This document shows positions 15,807-24,906 of a stretch of DNA of 64,000 nucleotides, piece by piece. Below the pieces are notes generated by a model. That model was not told the origin of the DNA, ran no database searches, and saw nothing but the letters and a program-made list of their open reading frames with translations. The number at the start of each line of letters is the position of its first letter. Position 1 is the first letter of the stretch. Source of the stretch: Bacteroidia bacterium (GTDB lineage Bacteria > Bacteroidota > Bacteroidia > 2-12-FULL-35-15); assembly GCA_020051175.1 (NCBI GenBank), contig JAGVJJ010000065.1:1-64000 (forward strand), given 5' to 3'. The position numbers and the translations under genes are program-made.

Positions 15807-17771
15807 TTATGTATTTACGGTTTTCTGCTTTTTTGCAGCACTGGTAAAAGATACAATTTTATTCAGCAATTCGGCCTGGTTAAAAGGCTTAATAATATAA
15901 TCGTTCATCCCGGAGGCTTGATAGCTTTCAATATCGGCTTTTGTTACATCGGCAGTAATGGCTATAATTGGCACATCTGATTTGGGAGAGGTAAATTTTG
16001 TACGTATATATCTGCTTGTTTCATAACCATCCATTTCCGGCATTTTCAAATCCATCAGCACAATATCGTATGTGTTTTTGGACACATAATCAATTGCAAT
16101 TTTTCCGTTTTCTGCCGTATCCACATGAAACCCAAACTGGTTTAAAATTGTTTGAGCAAGCAGCTGGTTAATGGTATTATCTTCTGCCAGCAATATTCTC
16201 AGCTCTCCAATATGTGTTAAATTGCTTGATTCAGGCCATAGCTCTTCTGGTTTTGCAACCGGGTTCAATACTGCTTTTTTCTTAAATGAAAGCACCAGCG
16301 TAACCTTGGTACCCTGGTTTATTTCACTTTCAATTGCTATGGTTCCATTCATCAGGTTAACAAGGCGTTTAACAATGCTAAGTCCTAGCCCTGTGCCCTC
16401 GTATTTTTGTGAATCACCATCCTGTACAAATGGTTCGAAAACGGCATCCAGCTTTTTCTTATCTATTCCAATACCTGTATCGGTAACAGAAAAATGAAGG
16501 GTGGTGGTGGTATCTGTGTCCTTTTCCATAGATACCGCAAGTGTAATGCTGCCACCATCAGGTGTAAACTTCTTGGAATTGTTTATCAGGTTAATCAGTA
16601 TCTGCGAAATGCGCACAGAGTCACCAATCAGTACCTGTGGAATATTCTTATCAAACCGACTGATTACTTTTAAATTTTTCTCTTCCATGCGAAGCTGAAA
16701 GGAGGCCAGTATATCCTGCATCAAGTCCCGTGGTGAAAACTCTTCTTCCACCAAAGTCATTTTGCCTTCATTAATTTTTGCAAGGTCGAGGATGTCATTA
16801 ATAAGTACCAGCAGGATATCACTGGAGGATTTAATAAGCCCTATTTGTTGTCTTTGCGTAGCAGTGAGCTTGTCCTGTTTTTCCTGCAGCAGCACTTTGG
16901 TAAAGCCAATGATACCGTTTAAAGGAGTACGTATTTCATGGCTCATGTTGGATAAAAACTGATCTTTCGCACCGGCAAGTTCCTCAGCCAGCTTTTTCGA
17001 CTTGATTAGTTCCTGTTCAGCTTTGCTTCGCTCATGAATGTAACGGTCATTACACATCAGTATAAACGCAAAGGTAAGCATCACTGAAGTGATGAAGAAG
17101 GTTAGATAGGATATGTCTTGCAGTGGATGAGGGTCGAACGGATTCTGGATGGGATAGTCCGGAACTACAAACGTATATATACTGCGTGACGCAAGAATTC
17201 CTCCACAGACAGCAAATAAAATCCCGGTAAGGATGTGACTGTAAGGCCGATAACTTTTGCTGATAAATAATACAAAGCTGCTCCCCAACATAAGAATGGC
17301 GCTGGAAGCAGATACAAAGGTGATGCGCATTGCCAAATCCGGTTTAACGGAAGTGTAATATGCAAGCGCAAGCGCATTTATGCCAATTACGGTACATACC
17401 CATAAAGGTTTGGAAGGCTTGTTGTTTATGCTGCTAATGATAACATAATACATTCCAAGGCTGATAAGAACAAATGAATTGCCAGCTACTATAGAAATAA
17501 TATCCGGTATCAAACCTCTTAAACCTCCTGCAACCAACCATCCTAAAGATTGTATGAGTGTAGCAATTCCCCATTTGTGGATACCCTTAATTTGGCCAAG
17601 GTAACCGCGTGTAACAACAAATAATGACAAACCCATCAGCAACGTGCCAATGATGTTCATCACCATAATCGTACGGGGATCCAACGAAACCAATAATAAT
17701 GTTGTATTCTCCAATGGGATTGTAAATGTTAAAAAAATAATGAACCAAACATTATATGTATAGACAAACAT
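15807..17771 (-). CDS. membrane hybrid histidine kinase with receiver domain
   Basis: 654 residues. About seven or eight membrane segments fill residues 1-235, then a short coiled coil (KAEQELIKSKKLAEEL), a HisKA domain with His278 in SNMSHEIRTPLNG, an ATPase domain (NLINNSKKFTPDGG, DTGIGIDKK, GTGLGLSIVKRLV) and a C-terminal receiver with ILLAEDN and Asp574 in LMDLKMPEMDG. No extracellular loop is large, so the sensor is within the membrane part. The Hpt protein gene follows after four bases. An internal Met around 35 could be the true start. Confidence 0.92.
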   Translation of the reverse strand: MFVYTYNVWFIIFLTFTIPLENTTLLLVSLDPRTIMVMNIIGTLLMGLSLFVVTRGYLGQIKGIHKWGIATLIQSLGWLVAGGLRGLIPDIISIVAGNSFVLISLGMYYVIISSINNKPSKPLWVCTVIGINALALAYYTSVKPDLAMRITFVSASSAILMLGSSFVLFISKSYRPYSHILTGILFAVCGGILASRSIYTFVVPDYPIQNPFDPHPLQDISYLTFFITSVMLTFAFILMCNDRYIHERSKAEQELIKSKKLAEELAGAKDQFLSNMSHEIRTPLNGIIGFTKVLLQEKQDKLTATQRQQIGLIKSSSDILLVLINDILDLAKINEGKMTLVEEEFSPRDLMQDILASFQLRMEEKNLKVISRFDKNIPQVLIGDSVRISQILINLINNSKKFTPDGGSITLAVSMEKDTDTTTTLHFSVTDTGIGIDKKKLDAVFEPFVQDGDSQKYEGTGLGLSIVKRLVNLMNGTIAIESEINQGTKVTLVLSFKKKAVLNPVAKPEELWPESSNLTHIGELRILLAEDNTINQLLAQTILNQFGFHVDTAENGKIAIDYVSKNTYDIVLMDLKMPEMDGYETSRYIRTKFTSPKSDVPIIAITADVTKADIESYQASGMNDYIIKPFNQAELLNKIVSFTSAAKKQKTVNT

Positions 17772-17927
17772 AAAAAATATTTGGTAAACAAATGTTATTA
17801 AATGTCTTTAATTTGTAAAAAATAGGCTTTTGTTTGCATTTTTATACGTGTAACTTGTAAGTCAGGTTCTGATAAAAACTAAAAAAAATGTATATTTGAA
17901 AGAATTAATTCTCCACAGCCTTTGCAT

Positions 17928-17962
17928 TTTGAAAAATCAGGCAGGGGAAATGGTTAAATTTG
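17928..17962 (+). promoter_or_regulatory. candidate promoter of the E1 dehydrogenase gene
   Basis: TTTG (17928-17931) and TAAATTTG (17955-17962) are spaced by 23 bases, two more than the usual Bacteroidota spacing. The start codon follows 30 bases later. Another TATATTTG at 17891-17898 is a second possible -7 box. Confidence 0.35.
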
Positions 17963-17992
17963 CACACTTGATACATCTAAAAAGTTAATTGC

Positions 17993-20428
17993 ATGGCAAA
18001 CGCAGAACAGACAGTACAGACAGGGAAAAAAGCAGTTTTTTCGAGGGAAGAATTTATTAAAATAGTATTAAACGACTACCGTCTGGCGAATGAAAGCCGC
18101 GAAGCCAGCCTTATGGGCAGACGTGAAGTACTGACCGGAAAAGCCAAATTTGGGATTTTTGGTGATGGAAAAGAGATTGCACAGCTTGCAATGGCTAAAG
18201 TTTTCAGGGAAGGTGACTTCCGTGCAGGTTACTATCGCGACCAGACATTTATGTTTGCCAGTGGTAACCTTACTTTGCAGGAGTGGTTTGCCGGCCTTTA
18301 TGGCCATACGGATATTGATGCAGAGCCTATGAGTGGTGGCAGGCAAATGGGTGGGCATTTTGGCACACGCAGCCTGAATGCTGATGGCAGCTGGAAAGAT
18401 CTTACAAAAATTAAAAATTCATCTGCCGATATATCACCTACTGCAGGGCAGATGCCACGCTTGCTTGGTCTTGCAATGGCTTCTAAATATTATAAGGAAA
18501 ATACCGGGCTGCAGACGGAAGCATTTGCCGGATTTTCTTCCAAAGGAAATGAAATAGCTTTTGGTACCATTGGTGATGCCAGTACTTCTGAAGGCTTATT
18601 TTGGGAAACCATCAATGCTGCCGGGGTGATGAAGGTGCCAATGCTGGTTTCTGTTTGGGATGACGGGCATGGTATTTCGGTTCCCAAAAAATACCAGACC
18701 ACAAAAGAAAGTATTTCTGAGATTTTGAAAGGGTTTCAGCGGGAAAAGGATGGCCCCGGCTATGAAATTTTCAAAACCAAAGGCTGGGACTATGCACATT
18801 TGTGCGAAACCTATGAAAAAGCCGCTAAAGTATGCCGCGAAGAGCATGTTCCTGTGTTGGTGCATGTGGAGGAGGTAACACAGCCCCAGGGCCATAGTAC
18901 TTCAGGTTCTCACGAACGCTATAAGTCGAAAGAGCGCCTGCAGTGGGAGCTTGATTTTGACGGACTGAAAAAAATGAAAGAGTGGATACTGGATAATAAG
19001 CTGGCCACTGAGGAAGAATTGGGAGCAATTGAAGAAGATGCAAAAAAAGCAGTGCGTGAAGCTAAAGCTGCTGCATGGACTGCTTATCTGAACCCAATAA
19101 AAAATGAATTGCAGGAAGCTGTTGCGCTGATGCAAAAAATAGAAGCGGAATCGTCCAATGCAGCTTTTATTGCAAAAATAAGAAATGAGATAAATTCCAT
19201 TAAAGAGCCTATCCGCAAGGATGTGATAGTGGCTGTAAAACAGGTATTGCGTATTACACGCAATGAAAGCAGCAGCTACAGGACACAGCTTGTTGACTGG
19301 TTGAACGAATCAAAGCTGGCGAACTATGATCGTTACAGCTCTTACCTTTTCAGCGAATCTCAGCAAAAAGTGGCTGCAGTGAAGCCTGTAAAAGCAGCAT
19401 ACGAAGGTGAAGCCAAAATGGTGGACGGCCGTGAGCTGCTTCGTGATAATTTTGATGCGATACTTGGCAAATATCCTGAAGTGCTCATTTTTGGTGAAGA
19501 TTCGGGCAAGATTGGCGGTGTAAACCAGGGTTTAGAAGGCTTACAAGCTAAATACGGTGAAGTACGCGTGTTTGATACAGGCATACGTGAAGCTACCATC
19601 ATGGGGCAGGCGATAGGCCTTGCACTGCGTGGTCTGCGACCAATTGCCGAAATACAATATTTAGATTACCTCTTGTATGCCATACAAATCATGAGTGATG
19701 ATTTGGCTACTTTGCAATATCGTACCAAAGGCGGACAAAAATCGCCTGTAATTGTGCGTACCCGCGGGCACAGGCTGGAAGGTATCTGGCACAGCGGTTC
19801 TCCAATGGGTATGATCATCAATTCTATAAGAGGTATTCACGTATGCGTACCGCGTAATATGACGCAGGCTGCTGGTTTTTATAATACTTTACTTTGTGGT
19901 GATGAACCGGCACTGGTGATTGAACCTTTAAACGGCTACCGTTTGAAAGAGCAATTGCCTTCTAATATTGGTGAATACAAAGTGCCATTAGGAGTAACAG
20001 AAACCATTTTGGAAGGGGAAGATGTAACGCTTGTGACTTATGGTTCCTGCTGCCGCATTGCGCAGGATGCGGCCAAACAGCTTGCTGAAGCGGGTATTTC
20101 TGTTGAGATTGTGGACGTACAAACATTATTGCCTTTTGATATCAACCAATCTATCCTTGAATCGGTTAAAAAAACAAACCGTTTGCTGATTGTGGATGAA
20201 GATGTACCGGGTGGCGCAAGCGCTTATATACTTCAGAAAGTGCTGGTGGAGCAGGGGGCATTTCAATACCTGGACGCAGAGCCAAAAACATTAACGGCAA
20301 AAGACCATCGCCCGGCTTACGGCACGGATGGTGACTATAACTCTAAACCAAGTGCAGACGACATTTTTGATGCTGTATATGAAATAATGGGAGAGTGCAG
20401 GCCGGATGATTTTCCTGCGATTTATTAA
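17993..20428 (+). CDS. 2-oxoacid dehydrogenase E1, fused alpha and beta subunits
   Basis: 811-residue thiamine-diphosphate enzyme that decarboxylates a 2-oxoacid and passes the acyl group to lipoyl-E2. The alpha part (about 20-370) has GRQMGGHFGTRS, the thiamine motif GDASTSEGLFWETIN (from about 194) and the HSTSGSHERYK loop. The beta part (about 475-811) has FGEDSGKIGGVNQGL, FDTGIREATIMGQAIGLALRGLRPIAE and VEIVDVQTLLPFD. The fused form is common in Bacteroidota. Sequence alone does not separate branched-chain 2-oxoacid from pyruvate specificity; no E2 or E3 gene is near. A roughly 100-residue charged helical linker joins the halves. Confidence 0.9.
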   Translation: MANAEQTVQTGKKAVFSREEFIKIVLNDYRLANESREASLMGRREVLTGKAKFGIFGDGKEIAQLAMAKVFREGDFRAGYYRDQTFMFASGNLTLQEWFAGLYGHTDIDAEPMSGGRQMGGHFGTRSLNADGSWKDLTKIKNSSADISPTAGQMPRLLGLAMASKYYKENTGLQTEAFAGFSSKGNEIAFGTIGDASTSEGLFWETINAAGVMKVPMLVSVWDDGHGISVPKKYQTTKESISEILKGFQREKDGPGYEIFKTKGWDYAHLCETYEKAAKVCREEHVPVLVHVEEVTQPQGHSTSGSHERYKSKERLQWELDFDGLKKMKEWILDNKLATEEELGAIEEDAKKAVREAKAAAWTAYLNPIKNELQEAVALMQKIEAESSNAAFIAKIRNEINSIKEPIRKDVIVAVKQVLRITRNESSSYRTQLVDWLNESKLANYDRYSSYLFSESQQKVAAVKPVKAAYEGEAKMVDGRELLRDNFDAILGKYPEVLIFGEDSGKIGGVNQGLEGLQAKYGEVRVFDTGIREATIMGQAIGLALRGLRPIAEIQYLDYLLYAIQIMSDDLATLQYRTKGGQKSPVIVRTRGHRLEGIWHSGSPMGMIINSIRGIHVCVPRNMTQAAGFYNTLLCGDEPALVIEPLNGYRLKEQLPSNIGEYKVPLGVTETILEGEDVTLVTYGSCCRIAQDAAKQLAEAGISVEIVDVQTLLPFDINQSILESVKKTNRLLIVDEDVPGGASAYILQKVLVEQGAFQYLDAEPKTLTAKDHRPAYGTDGDYNSKPSADDIFDAVYEIMGECRPDDFPAIY

Positions 20429-20514
20429 GGATTGAGTATCTGTGGAAATTAGAGACGTGATTAAAATGGAATTGGCGTATACTACAATAATTTCGATTTG
20501 TTAAAAAAAAGTAT

Positions 20515-20522
20515 TAATTTTG
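20515..20522 (+). promoter_or_regulatory. -7 box before the toxin-antitoxin-chaperone operon
   Basis: TAATTTTG fits TAnnTTTG and lies 15 bases before the GTG start of the first gene. The nearest TTTG box (20497-20500) is too close for the usual spacing, so only the -7 element is supported. Confidence 0.3.
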
Positions 20523-20537
20523 GAACTTAACTTATAA

Positions 20538-21020
20538 GTGAAGCGTAAAATTGTAGTAGAACTTTTAGAGAATCATGAGAAAGTAAATTTCTACACAATC
20601 CGTTTCGTTGATGAAAAAATCTCTGAATTCGAAAAGTTTTATGACAAATTCGATATTGAAGAATTTGAAACAGATATTGATACTATCGTTTATTGGATTG
20701 ACAAAATTGGAGAAATTGGGGCTCTCGACCGTTACTTTAGGCCTGAGGGTGGAAAACTTAAAGCACTTCCTATTGATACATCTAAGCTCCGTCTTTATTG
20801 TTATAAATTAACTGAAGGAATTGTAATAATTGGCAATGGAGGTGTAAAAAAAACACGAACATATAATGAAGATCCTCTACTGAATTCATTTGCATCAGTG
20901 CTAAAAACAATTGGAACATTTTTAGTATCAAGAATTAATACAAATAAAGTAAGTGTGCATAATAATACTTTATACCAAAATTTAATCTTTTCTATAGAAA
21001 TTTTGCATGAAAAAAAATAA
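20538..21020 (+). CDS. HigB/RelE-like toxin candidate of a chaperone-linked toxin-antitoxin operon
   Basis: 160 residues starting at GTG. The central part, IVYWIDKIGEIGALDRYFRPEGGKLKALPIDTSKLRLYCYKLTEGIVIIGNGGVKKT, follows the RelE/HigB pattern in which a strand pair carrying basic residues is followed by a KKT turn. It is longer than usual RelE toxins because of extra residues at both ends. The next gene, an HTH protein, overlaps its end by 14 bases and a SecB-like gene follows, which is the gene order of toxin-antitoxin-chaperone systems. Toxicity and ribosome-dependent mRNA cleavage are inferred from family and context. Confidence 0.7.
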   Translation: MKRKIVVELLENHEKVNFYTIRFVDEKISEFEKFYDKFDIEEFETDIDTIVYWIDKIGEIGALDRYFRPEGGKLKALPIDTSKLRLYCYKLTEGIVIIGNGGVKKTRTYNEDPLLNSFASVLKTIGTFLVSRINTNKVSVHNNTLYQNLIFSIEILHEKK

Positions 21021-21447
21021 ATCACTAGAAGCCAGGAGAAACAAAATCCCCAAAGACGTAAAAATCTTTATGGACAAATCATTTGCAATAGTTGAGCAAA
21101 TAGATTTAATATTGACCAGACAAGGGAAAACACAAAAGGATTTAGCCGATTTGCTTGGAAAGCGGGAGTCTGAAATAAGCAAATGGATGAGAGGTACTCA
21201 TAATTTCACCCAAAAAACTTTGGCTAAAATAGAAGCGGTACTTAATGAAGTTATAACTATTTGTCCTAAGGATGTTAAACCGTCTGAGTACAATATTTTG
21301 GTCTTTTCCAATAATCAGTACGTAATTGCAAAAAGTCAAAATTCTAAAAATGGAATTTCAAATACCGAGGTTGAGCAGAGTTTGTCTCTATTTGTACCAT
21401 CACAAGATGAAGTTGTGACTGAAGAGTGTTTTGCCCAATTGAACTAA
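21007..21447 (+). CDS. XRE-family antitoxin with long C-terminal extension
   Basis: 146 residues. A helix-turn-helix domain spans about residues 35-90 (LTRQGKTQKDLADLLGKRESEISKWMRGTHNFTQKTLAKIEAVL). A roughly 50-residue tail follows (VFSNNQYVIAKSQ to ECFAQLN) that is rich in polar residues and ends with short hydrophobic patches. In chaperone-controlled toxin-antitoxin systems the antitoxin bears such a chaperone-addiction tail, which makes it unstable unless SecB-like chaperone binds. The gene overlaps the toxin gene by 14 bases and ends six bases before the chaperone gene. It probably also represses the operon. Confidence 0.8.
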   Translation: MKKNKSLEARRNKIPKDVKIFMDKSFAIVEQIDLILTRQGKTQKDLADLLGKRESEISKWMRGTHNFTQKTLAKIEAVLNEVITICPKDVKPSEYNILVFSNNQYVIAKSQNSKNGISNTEVEQSLSLFVPSQDEVVTEECFAQLN

Positions 21448-21453
21448 AATTTT

Positions 21454-21906
21454 ATGAAAATAGATAAGAATACGGAGGTAACAACCAAAATCCAAAGTAT
21501 CAGTTTAAACAACTTTAAAGTTGCGAATATTACAAAAGAGCAGAGGCAATTTTTAAATAATGAGAAATTTGCCTTTGAGTTTAATATTCGTGCTAAGTCT
21601 GAGCTTACAACGAAAGAGTTTACTGTGTATAGCACAATTAGTATTTTTTCTAATGACTCCAAAACGCTTTATCTTGGAGAAATTGAAACTACTGGAGTAT
21701 TTGAATTACAAAATTTAGATGAAATTACTGAAAAACACCACGGGATGCCAAATGCAGTTATTGCGATGTTTATTGGTATTCTCCTTTCAACGACCAGAGG
21801 TATGTTATTGATTAAATCTCAGGGGACTTTAATTGATGGTGCTTTAATACCAATGATAAATACTAGTGCTTTTTTTCCTACTTCAACACCTGAGAAGTGC
21901 AAATAA
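21454..21906 (+). CDS. SecB-like chaperone (toxin-antitoxin-chaperone type)
   Basis: 150 residues aligning by eye with SecB along most of its length: FAFEFNIRAKSEL with VYSTISIFSND match the first strands, LGEIETTGVFEL matches the SecB LCEVQQGGIF segment, and LLSTTRGMLLIKSQGTL followed by PMINTSAFF matches the SecB helix and its PVNFDALF end. Solitary SecB-like proteins next to HigBA pairs act as antitoxin-specific chaperones. Its place as third gene, six bases after the antitoxin, supports that role. Sequence identity to housekeeping SecB is low, so a fold search is needed to settle it. Confidence 0.72.
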   Translation: MKIDKNTEVTTKIQSISLNNFKVANITKEQRQFLNNEKFAFEFNIRAKSELTTKEFTVYSTISIFSNDSKTLYLGEIETTGVFELQNLDEITEKHHGMPNAVIAMFIGILLSTTRGMLLIKSQGTLIDGALIPMINTSAFFPTSTPEKCK

Positions 21907-21936
21907 GATTATTTTTCCAGATACCTTAAATGAATG

Positions 21937-21965
21937 AGCGTGGCCTTGCTACGCTTATTTTTTTT
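21937..21965 (+). terminator. terminator after the toxin-antitoxin-chaperone operon
   Basis: Stem AGCGTGGC with GCTACGCT (21937-21944 and 21948-21955), loop CTT, followed by a tract of eight T residues. It closes the three-gene operon 30 bases after its last stop. The rest of the gap up to 22137 has no convincing gene. Confidence 0.65.
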
Positions 21966-22137
21966 AATTAACCCTCAGAAACTTTGTTTAGAAAACGACT
22001 ACTGGCCTGCAACGGACCGAAATTGTAATGACAGCTCGGACTTTTATGAGTTGTATCCTTACTTTAAAGAGAGAAACGGAAACAAGAAGTAAATGATGGT
22101 CGTCCGGTGAATAATAAGCATACTGAATATTTCAGAC

Positions 22138-22539
22138 TCACTCTACCATTACCCTGTCACTTCCATCAAAATGCGGAGCCTGCGTAGAAATCACCTTCAT
22201 AGGAACAGCGGAAGTAACCTGTACAGCATGAACTGTATTTTTGGGAATAAAAATAAGGTCTCCCGGTTTTACCTGCTGCTGCTGGCTCCCAAGAGTAATA
22301 ATCCCTGTTCCTTCGAGGATATATACATATTCACTGTGTAAAAGGTGTTTGTGAGGCTTTACTTCCTTCTTTATGAAGATCATGAAACTGCTTACCAGCG
22401 AATCGCTGAACAAGGGCTTTACGGAAATATTATCATACGATTCTTTAGGCTGTATGGTGCCGGTTTCCAATATCTGCTGGGCAGAAAGTACAAAAGGAAT
22501 TAAACAGAAAAAGGTAAACAACGCTTTCATAAAATTCAT
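22138..22539 (-). CDS. exported cupin-domain protein
   Basis: 133 residues with a signal peptide (about 1-20, ending LSAQQ). The cupin barrel has the two conserved motifs: HKHLLHSEYVYILEGTG (about 78-94), with the metal-ligand histidines and Glu, and PGDLIFIPKNTVHAVQV (about 107-123). Small single-domain cupins outside the cytoplasm bind a metal and may act as isomerases, dioxygenases or simple ligand binders; none can be chosen here. Two Met codons (22539 and 22530) are possible starts. Confidence 0.82.
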   Translation of the reverse strand: MNFMKALFTFFCLIPFVLSAQQILETGTIQPKESYDNISVKPLFSDSLVSSFMIFIKKEVKPHKHLLHSEYVYILEGTGIITLGSQQQQVKPGDLIFIPKNTVHAVQVTSAVPMKVISTQAPHFDGSDRVMVE

Positions 22540-22561
22540 TATTAAATAATGTGTTGTTTTT

Positions 22562-22621
22562 CACCACAGATTAAACAGGCTTTCACAGATTTTTCCGTGT
22601 TAATCCGTGTAATCTGTGGTG
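22562..22621. repeat. inverted repeat CACCACAGATTA ... TAATCTGTGGTG
   Basis: Perfect 12-bp arms at 22562-22573 and 22610-22621 enclose two more internal ACAGATT/CCGTGT words. It lies between the DUF3078 gene and the cupin gene, both leftward. This word family is scattered in intergenic regions of many Bacteroidota genomes (from memory), so it is likely a small dispersed element; it could also fold as a terminator. Confidence 0.7.
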
Positions 22622-22644
22622 CATAATGGTCAGCAGGACGAACT

Positions 22645-23610
22645 CTAAAATTTATACGAAAACCCTATACCCAGCACTTCTTTCACTTGTGTGCGTGGTC
22701 CTATAGCATCCGTAATACCGTCTTTGTTTTTATCAATAAGTATACCTACATCATCATCGTATAAAAGATGAGTGGTAATGGTGGCGGCAATAAACTTATT
22801 TACTTTGAAGCCTATAATTGTTTCCCAGCTCACATCAATGTTTTGGGGATTGTGCAGGTAGTTGGAGAACAAATCGAACTTCGTAAGCAGGGAAACGCTT
22901 TTGTCAGCAAAAAAAGTAGTTTTATATATTACTCTTACGTAACCTCCAAACTCATTCCGGATTCCCTGGCCGTGTTTGATCAACACATGGCTGCTATCGT
23001 AAACAGCAGGTTCTACGCCAAATGCACCGGCATCGGCCAGACCGGTATTGTTTACAATAGTGGTTTTAAGTGTAATAGGAGCAATAAAGCAGGTGAGTGA
23101 GCTGTTGGGCTTGTAATCCATACCCAATGCACCAAGAATGTAAGCAGGAGCAAGGAAATCAGAGATTTTCACTGAATCGTTCGGGTAATCATAACCGGGT
23201 GTCATCTGGGTTTTAAAATTCAGCAAAGCAGCATAGTACCAAGTTTTACTCGCATTTCTGCCATATTTGGAAGAAAGGTCAATTTTATCGTCTGTTTTGA
23301 TAAAATTACCTTGTTTGCCCTGCTTTAAAATGCCATAACCCATGTCGAGCATATTTTCCCAGTTGGACACCGAGTCTTTATAATTTATAAAGGTGCTGAT
23401 TAATCCATTCAGGGAAATGGAATTTTGTCCGCCCGCAGCCCAGTTGCTGAAGGAGGCCTGTGAAAAGTTAAGCGTAACAAGTCCACCTTTTTTCCATCCG
23501 AGGAGGGTATCGTTTACAGCTGTCCTGAGCTTATTCTCGGCTTCTGTTGTCTGGCCCTTTATCGTTAAAGAAAATACTGTAACAGCTAAAATTAAAAATC
23601 TTTTTTTCAT
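22645..23610 (-). CDS. DUF3078 family outer-membrane barrel protein
   Basis: 321 residues with a signal peptide (1-19). Segments typical of DUF3078 proteins are clear: GWKKGGLVTLNFSQASFSNWAAGGQNSISLNG near the N-terminus, then WENMLDMGYGILKQG, KTDDKIDLSSKYG, and LGALGMDYKPN, with a C-terminal VLGIGFSYKF ending in an aromatic as in outer membrane barrels. The function of this Bacteroidota family is unknown. It is followed, in its direction of transcription, by the cupin gene. Confidence 0.85.
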   Translation of the reverse strand: MKKRFLILAVTVFSLTIKGQTTEAENKLRTAVNDTLLGWKKGGLVTLNFSQASFSNWAAGGQNSISLNGLISTFINYKDSVSNWENMLDMGYGILKQGKQGNFIKTDDKIDLSSKYGRNASKTWYYAALLNFKTQMTPGYDYPNDSVKISDFLAPAYILGALGMDYKPNSSLTCFIAPITLKTTIVNNTGLADAGAFGVEPAVYDSSHVLIKHGQGIRNEFGGYVRVIYKTTFFADKSVSLLTKFDLFSNYLHNPQNIDVSWETIIGFKVNKFIAATITTHLLYDDDVGILIDKNKDGITDAIGPRTQVKEVLGIGFSYKF

Positions 23611-23619
23611 GCTTTTTAC

Positions 23620-24087
23620 TTAATACTGAACTCCTATTAAACATACATCGTCCACCTGCTGAAGGCTGCCTTTCCATACTTCAAATGCTTTTGAAATAAG
23701 AGAATGCTGTACGGACAGGTTTTCATGCTGTATACTCATCAGAAGGGAGCGCATGGCAGCAATTTTAAATTTTTTTCCTTCAGCACCGCCAAACTGGTCG
23801 GCAAAACCATCGGTAAAAATATATATCCTGTCACCTTTCTGAAGCGATACGCTGTGATTGGTGAAAGGTTTGCTTTCGGGGTATTTGCCCACAGGTTGCT
23901 TGTCAGCCCTGATTTCTTTAAATTCTCCTTTACTTATAATCCACAAAGGATTATTGGCACCAGCCCATTGCATACTATCCGATTTTGTATTTAGGGCACA
24001 TAACGAAATATCCATGCCATCCTTTACGTCTTCATCGCTCTTCTGAAATTGTTCAATGATAAGCTCACGTGTCTTGTCAAGAATAAA
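23620..24087 (-). pseudogene. 5'-truncated SpoIIE/PP2C-type phosphatase remnant
   Basis: The readable part is the C-terminal end of a SpoIIE-type serine phosphatase: DKTRELIIEQFQKS, VKDGMDISLCALN, WAGANNPLWII, DKQPVGKY, FTNHSVSLQKGDRIYIFTDGFADQFGG and a final DDVCLIGVQY. It lacks the upstream half of the catalytic domain and any sensor. An in-frame TGA at 24088-24090 stands right before the DKTREL segment, and nothing phosphatase-like lies between it and the glycosyltransferase gene 30 bases away. The only internal ATG, at 24015, would give a 131-residue fragment without the first metal-binding Asp. I read it as a decayed gene left by a deletion. Confidence 0.75.
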
Positions 24088-24116
24088 TCAGTAAACTGTA
24101 TGGGCTTAAATATTAT

Positions 24117-24869
24117 TTACTTCTTTTTAACCTGGTATATCCTTGATTTATTCAATCCGAGTTTATAAAAAAAGTGAGTGAATGAAACCCTTAACACGCC
24201 TAATCCATATTTGCTGCTGCGGCTGAAATTGATGGACGATGCCTCGGGGAAATACTTGGTCGGACAGGTAATTTCTGCAATATCAAAACCAGCCATAAAA
24301 ATCTGGGAGATCATTTCATTGTCAAAAATAAAGTCATCATCATTGGCTTCATAATCAACAGTTTCCAGCACTTCTCTTGAAAAGGCCCTGTAACCTGTAT
24401 GGTATTCAGAAAGTTTTTGATTGAGCAGTATATTTTGTGTAAGCGTTAAGCAGCGGTTGAATATGTATTTATAAATAGGCATTCCGCCTTTAAGCGCACC
24501 CTTGCCCAAAATACGGGAACCAAATACTACCGGGTACAAATCATTGGCAATGATATGGGCCATCGAAGAAATAAGCAGGGGAGTGTATTGGTAATCAGGG
24601 TGGAGCATGATAACAATATCGCCTTTTAACTCCAAAGCCTTATTGTAACAGGATTTCTGGTTACCGCCATAGCCTTTGTTTTTTTCGTGCCTTATAATGT
24701 GTTTGATCCCGATCCGGTTGGCGACTTCCACGGTATTGTCTTTGCTCATATCGTCCACAAGTACTACTTCATCCACAATATCGAACGGAATTTCGTTATA
24801 GGTTTTTTCAAGTGTTAAAGCAGCATTATATGCAGGCAGTACTACAACAACTTTTTTATTTTTTATCAT
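24117..24869 (-). CDS. family 2 glycosyltransferase (polyprenyl-phosphate sugar type)
   Basis: 250 residues with the GT-A fold: VVVVLPAYNAALTLEKTYNEIP, VDEVVLVDDMSKDNTVEVA with the DD nucleotide-sugar motif, HEKNKGYGGNQKSCYNKAL, VIMLHPDYQYTP (the metal-binding DxD equivalent) and YHTGYRAFSREVLE. This resembles dolichol/undecaprenyl-phosphate mannosyl- or glucosyltransferases but without the C-terminal membrane pair. It likely works on an envelope polysaccharide or a lipid-linked sugar. It is a lone leftward gene following msrA. Confidence 0.87.
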   Translation of the reverse strand: MIKNKKVVVVLPAYNAALTLEKTYNEIPFDIVDEVVLVDDMSKDNTVEVANRIGIKHIIRHEKNKGYGGNQKSCYNKALELKGDIVIMLHPDYQYTPLLISSMAHIIANDLYPVVFGSRILGKGALKGGMPIYKYIFNRCLTLTQNILLNQKLSEYHTGYRAFSREVLETVDYEANDDDFIFDNEMISQIFMAGFDIAEITCPTKYFPEASSINFSRSSKYGLGVLRVSFTHFFYKLGLNKSRIYQVKKK

Positions 24870-24906
24870 AAATTACTGAAAATTAAACAGCTGGTTATAG
24901 CTGAAC

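Noticed and set aside
21934-22092. A 52-codon open frame ending YELYPYFKERNGNKK after the chaperone gene
   Set aside because: Its start lies inside the terminator hairpin and the first residues are encoded by the T tract. The last 30 residues could be the tail of a lost gene, but nothing supports expression.
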